A stretch of 7,782 nucleotides of DNA from Fibrobacteria bacterium GUT77 (GTDB taxonomy: Bacteria; Fibrobacterota; Chitinivibrionia; Chitinivibrionales; Chitinispirillaceae), in contig LIUJ01000244.1 in NCBI GenBank assembly GCA_001462255.1, positions 1 to 7,782 on the forward strand, given 5' to 3'. Each line of letters opens with the position of its first letter. The first letter of the stretch is position 1. The notes beneath the pieces were generated by a model. The model was not told where the DNA came from. It searched no databases and was given only the letters and a program-made list of their open reading frames with translations. The translations under genes and the position numbers were made by a program. Below are positions 6,183 through 7,782 of this stretch, piece by piece.

Positions 6183-6188
6183 ATTATA
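6183..6188 (-). promoter_or_regulatory. Perfect -10 hexamer upstream of the SH3 genes
   Basis: The - strand reads TATAAT here, a 6/6 match, 23 bp before ATG 6159. No good -35 box is present at 15-19 bp spacing and there is no TGn extension, so the promoter would be weak or need an activator. The predicted transcript starts near 6176, leaving a leader of under 20 nt that still includes AGAGGAG. It would let the SH3 genes be expressed apart from lpxK. Confidence 0.38.
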
Positions 6189-6192
6189 ACGT

Positions 6193-6210
6193 AAATAAAA
6201 CGGTTTATTT
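6193..6210. repeat. Perfect 7-4-7 inverted repeat across the lpxK stop codon
   Basis: AAATAAA and TTTATTT flank a 4-bp ACGG centre. The repeat spans the lpxK TAA (6205-6207) and sits where a -35 box for the TATAAT at 6183-6188 would be. The stem is wholly A-T, so it is unlikely to terminate transcription by itself. An operator or chance in AT-rich DNA are the alternatives. Confidence 0.35.
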
Positions 6211-7305
6211 CGTAACGCGCGTCTCCACAACGTCGGCTACCGTCGACAACACCCGCGCCCGCGCCTCCTCGTCCGCGAACCGCAAACCTACCCTAAGATA
6301 CCATAAGTCGCGGATATCGGAAAACGCCGGCGACATAAGCCGCACCGCGTCTTTCTCCGTGGTGACTACACCACATAAATATATATTACGGATACGCGCA
6401 ATATCATTTCTTTTAAAATTATAATGATCCGGAAATTCGCGCGTCTCGGACGGAACGATGGAAAATTGCGAAAGCATAGACAAAAAGCGCTCCGGGCGGG
6501 CTATGCCGGTAACGGCTACCGGCGATTCCATGGGCGGTCTCGAAGCCGTCTCCCCGCTACGGGCGTTTACCCAACAATCCGGGTATTGGAGCAGGACGGC
6601 GGCGACGGAAGCGGATTTCAAAGCGCCGGACAGATGATTTTCAACGCGATCCCTAACCTCGCGCAATTTATCCGCGCGCTCCCGCGCCCCAATCACAAGC
6701 GCAACGCTCGCCCGAGACAGCGCCGATACGCGCTCACGCAGGTAACCGGCGGGCATGGGCCGGTCGTCGAACACGCTCTCGTTAAGACAGACAATGTCCA
6801 AGTCGCGGCGGGTCCGTCGATGCTGAAATCCGTCGTCGAGGATGAAGACGGAACGGCTATGCAGAAGCGGCGACAACCGCCGCGCTACCGCCGCCCGATC
6901 GGCCCCTATCCCAAGCCAAGTTTCGGGAAGACTATTATGAAGCATACAAGGTTCGTCGCCCGTCAGTTCCCAGTCGGCGGATTCGTTGGGCCTAACTACG
7001 ATGTGTTTCTTGGATACCCGCCCGTACCCGCGTGATAAGATGGCGACGCCGCAGTCGTGATTATCTATGAGGTAACGCGCAATCAACCGCGTGACCGGCG
7101 TCTTACCCGTCCCGCCGACGCGTATACCGCCTACGCTTATTACCGGAAAATCCAATTGTTCGGATAGGAAAGGCAGTGAGTCGTAGGCAAAATTTCTCGC
7201 GCGGACCACGGCTGAATAAACGCGCGATAACGCGCTCGCCGTAACGCTTTTGGATAGGCGGTAGGGCAGGGGAGAATCGAAGTTCTTTTTGTTGTTTTTA
7301 CGCAT
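6205..7305 (-). CDS. lpxK: Tetraacyldisaccharide 4'-kinase (lipid A biosynthesis)
   Basis: LpxK phosphorylates the 4' position of the tetraacyl-disaccharide 1-phosphate to give lipid IVA, at the cytoplasmic face of the inner membrane. The 366-residue product has the usual length and all the family marks. These are a hydrophobic N-terminal region (about 25-57), a P-loop VGGTGKTP (63-70) after FPVISVGG, and SRGYGR (91-96). GDEP (116-119) follows, where D117 probably corresponds to the catalytic base known from Aquifex LpxK. The Walker-B-like LDDGFQHRR lies at 156-164, with TGIARPERF (266-274), FPDHYNF (291-297) carrying the likely partner histidine H294, and TTEKDAVRL (315-323). The gene appears intact, so the organism should make lipid A. 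ATG 7305 has only a weak GGAT 3 nt upstream; no better in-frame start is seen. It follows murA after 45 bp in the same direction and is probably co-transcribed with it. The SH3 gene begins 45 bp further on. Confidence 0.94.
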   Translation of the reverse strand: MRKNNKKNFDSPLPYRLSKSVTASALSRVYSAVVRARNFAYDSLPFLSEQLDFPVISVGGIRVGGTGKTPVTRLIARYLIDNHDCGVAILSRGYGRVSKKHIVVRPNESADWELTGDEPCMLHNSLPETWLGIGADRAAVARRLSPLLHSRSVFILDDGFQHRRTRRDLDIVCLNESVFDDRPMPAGYLRERVSALSRASVALVIGARERADKLREVRDRVENHLSGALKSASVAAVLLQYPDCWVNARSGETASRPPMESPVAVTGIARPERFLSMLSQFSIVPSETREFPDHYNFKRNDIARIRNIYLCGVVTTEKDAVRLMSPAFSDIRDLWYLRVGLRFADEEARARVLSTVADVVETRVTK

Positions 7306-7350
7306 AGCATCCGTGTAAACATAAATAACCGATCCTTGAAAACGGCGGCG

Positions 7351-7782
7351 TTATCTCACTCTCCCGGCGTCCGTCGCCCGCCGCGAATCGTTTCTGATAA
7401 TGCCGGCTCCGAGCGCGTTCAACCTTTCGTCTATCCGCTGGTACCCCCTGTCTATCTGCTCTATGTTGTTGATGACGCTGTGCCCCTGCGCCGTCATCGC
7501 GGCTATGAGCAACGCCATTCCCGCCCGAATGTCCGGGCTGGAGAACGACGAGCCGTATAATTGCGATTTTCCGACTATCACCGCCCGATGCGGGTCGCAG
7601 ATTACTATAGAGGCGCCCATGGCTACCAGCTTGTCAACAAAAAACAGCCGCGACTCAAACATTTTCTCGTGTATCAAACACGTGCCCTCCGACTGCGTGG
7701 CGCATACCAACAGTATAGAAAGCAGGTCGGTGGGAAAACCGGGCCACGGGCTGTCCTCTATCCGCGGGATCGCCCCGCCGAT
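7351..7782 (-). CDS. murA: UDP-N-acetylglucosamine 1-carboxyvinyltransferase, C-terminal part (5' end outside window)
   Basis: MurA transfers enolpyruvate from PEP to UDP-GlcNAc, the first committed step of peptidoglycan synthesis in the cytoplasm. The frame is open from the window edge at 7782 to TAA at 7351-7353 and encodes the last 143 residues, about a third of the enzyme. Family residues are visible: FPTDLLS with the Asp equivalent to E. coli D305 (codon 7728-7726), FESRLFFVDKL, MGA, PDIRAG with the counterparts of D369 and R371 (7533-7525), and IDRGYQRID with the counterpart of R397 (7449-7447). The fosfomycin-target Cys lies in the missing N-terminal part, so it cannot be judged. The PWPGFPTDLLS form separates it from the E. 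coli PYPAFPTDMQ form. It sits upstream of lpxK in the same direction, 45 bp apart, with no terminator seen between them. Confidence 0.93.
   Translation of the reverse strand: MGGAIPRIEDSPWPGFPTDLLSILLVCATQSEGTCLIHEKMFESRLFFVDKLVAMGASIVICDPHRAVIVGKSQLYGSSFSSPDIRAGMALLIAAMTAQGHSVINNIEQIDRGYQRIDERLNALGAGIIRNDSRRATDAGRVR

Noticed and set aside
6424..7035. A 203-codon open frame on the + strand opposite lpxK
   Set aside because: lpxK carries all its family motifs across this interval; the + strand product is basic and low in domain content.
7140..7322. A 60-codon - strand open frame overlapping the lpxK start
   Set aside because: It overlaps lpxK's P-loop region in another frame and has no supporting similarity or good ribosome binding site.
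7306..7350. Possible terminator between murA and lpxK
   Set aside because: No GC-rich stem followed by a T-run is visible on the - strand, so read-through from murA into lpxK is more likely.

Overview
This is a compact, mid-GC chromosomal stretch from a Gram-negative (diderm) bacterium. The evidence for an outer membrane with lipid A is an lpxK gene, with the 3' end of murA just upstream of it. The phylum cannot be fixed from this window. The mix of PdxB, an FPTD/PDIRAGMA-type MurA, bacterial SH3 proteins and a DUF4388 (PATAN-like) protein would fit the Fibrobacterota or a neighbouring FCB-type lineage, but that is a guess. No tRNA, rRNA, CRISPR array, insertion sequence or phage gene is visible, and no gene-free stretch exceeds about 90 bp after the first 128 bp.

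The left part (1-2791) reads on the + strand. A short open frame from the window edge ends inside the ribosome binding site of a complete MATE-family efflux transporter. An 86-bp AT-rich gap with a likely promoter and an inverted repeat follows, then a complete pdxB (4-phosphoerythronate dehydrogenase, vitamin B6 synthesis).

The rest (2781-7782) reads on the - strand. In transcription order it holds murA (3' part only), lpxK, a 149-aa membrane protein with one SH3 domain, a 544-aa membrane protein with three SH3 domains, a receiver-like domain and DUF4388, and a membrane-anchored TPR protein. The TPR gene meets pdxB tail to tail with an 11-bp overlap. murA and lpxK make peptidoglycan and lipid A precursors.

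The three genes downstream of lpxK are not members of any named system I recognise. The two SH3 proteins are predicted to place SH3 domains in the periplasm. The larger one carries a signalling-type module into the cytoplasm, although its receiver domain lacks most of the conserved phosphorylation residues. The most interesting reading of the window is that these three genes form an uncharacterised envelope-sensing or envelope-scaffolding module next to envelope biosynthesis genes. This is inference from domain architecture and gene order only.
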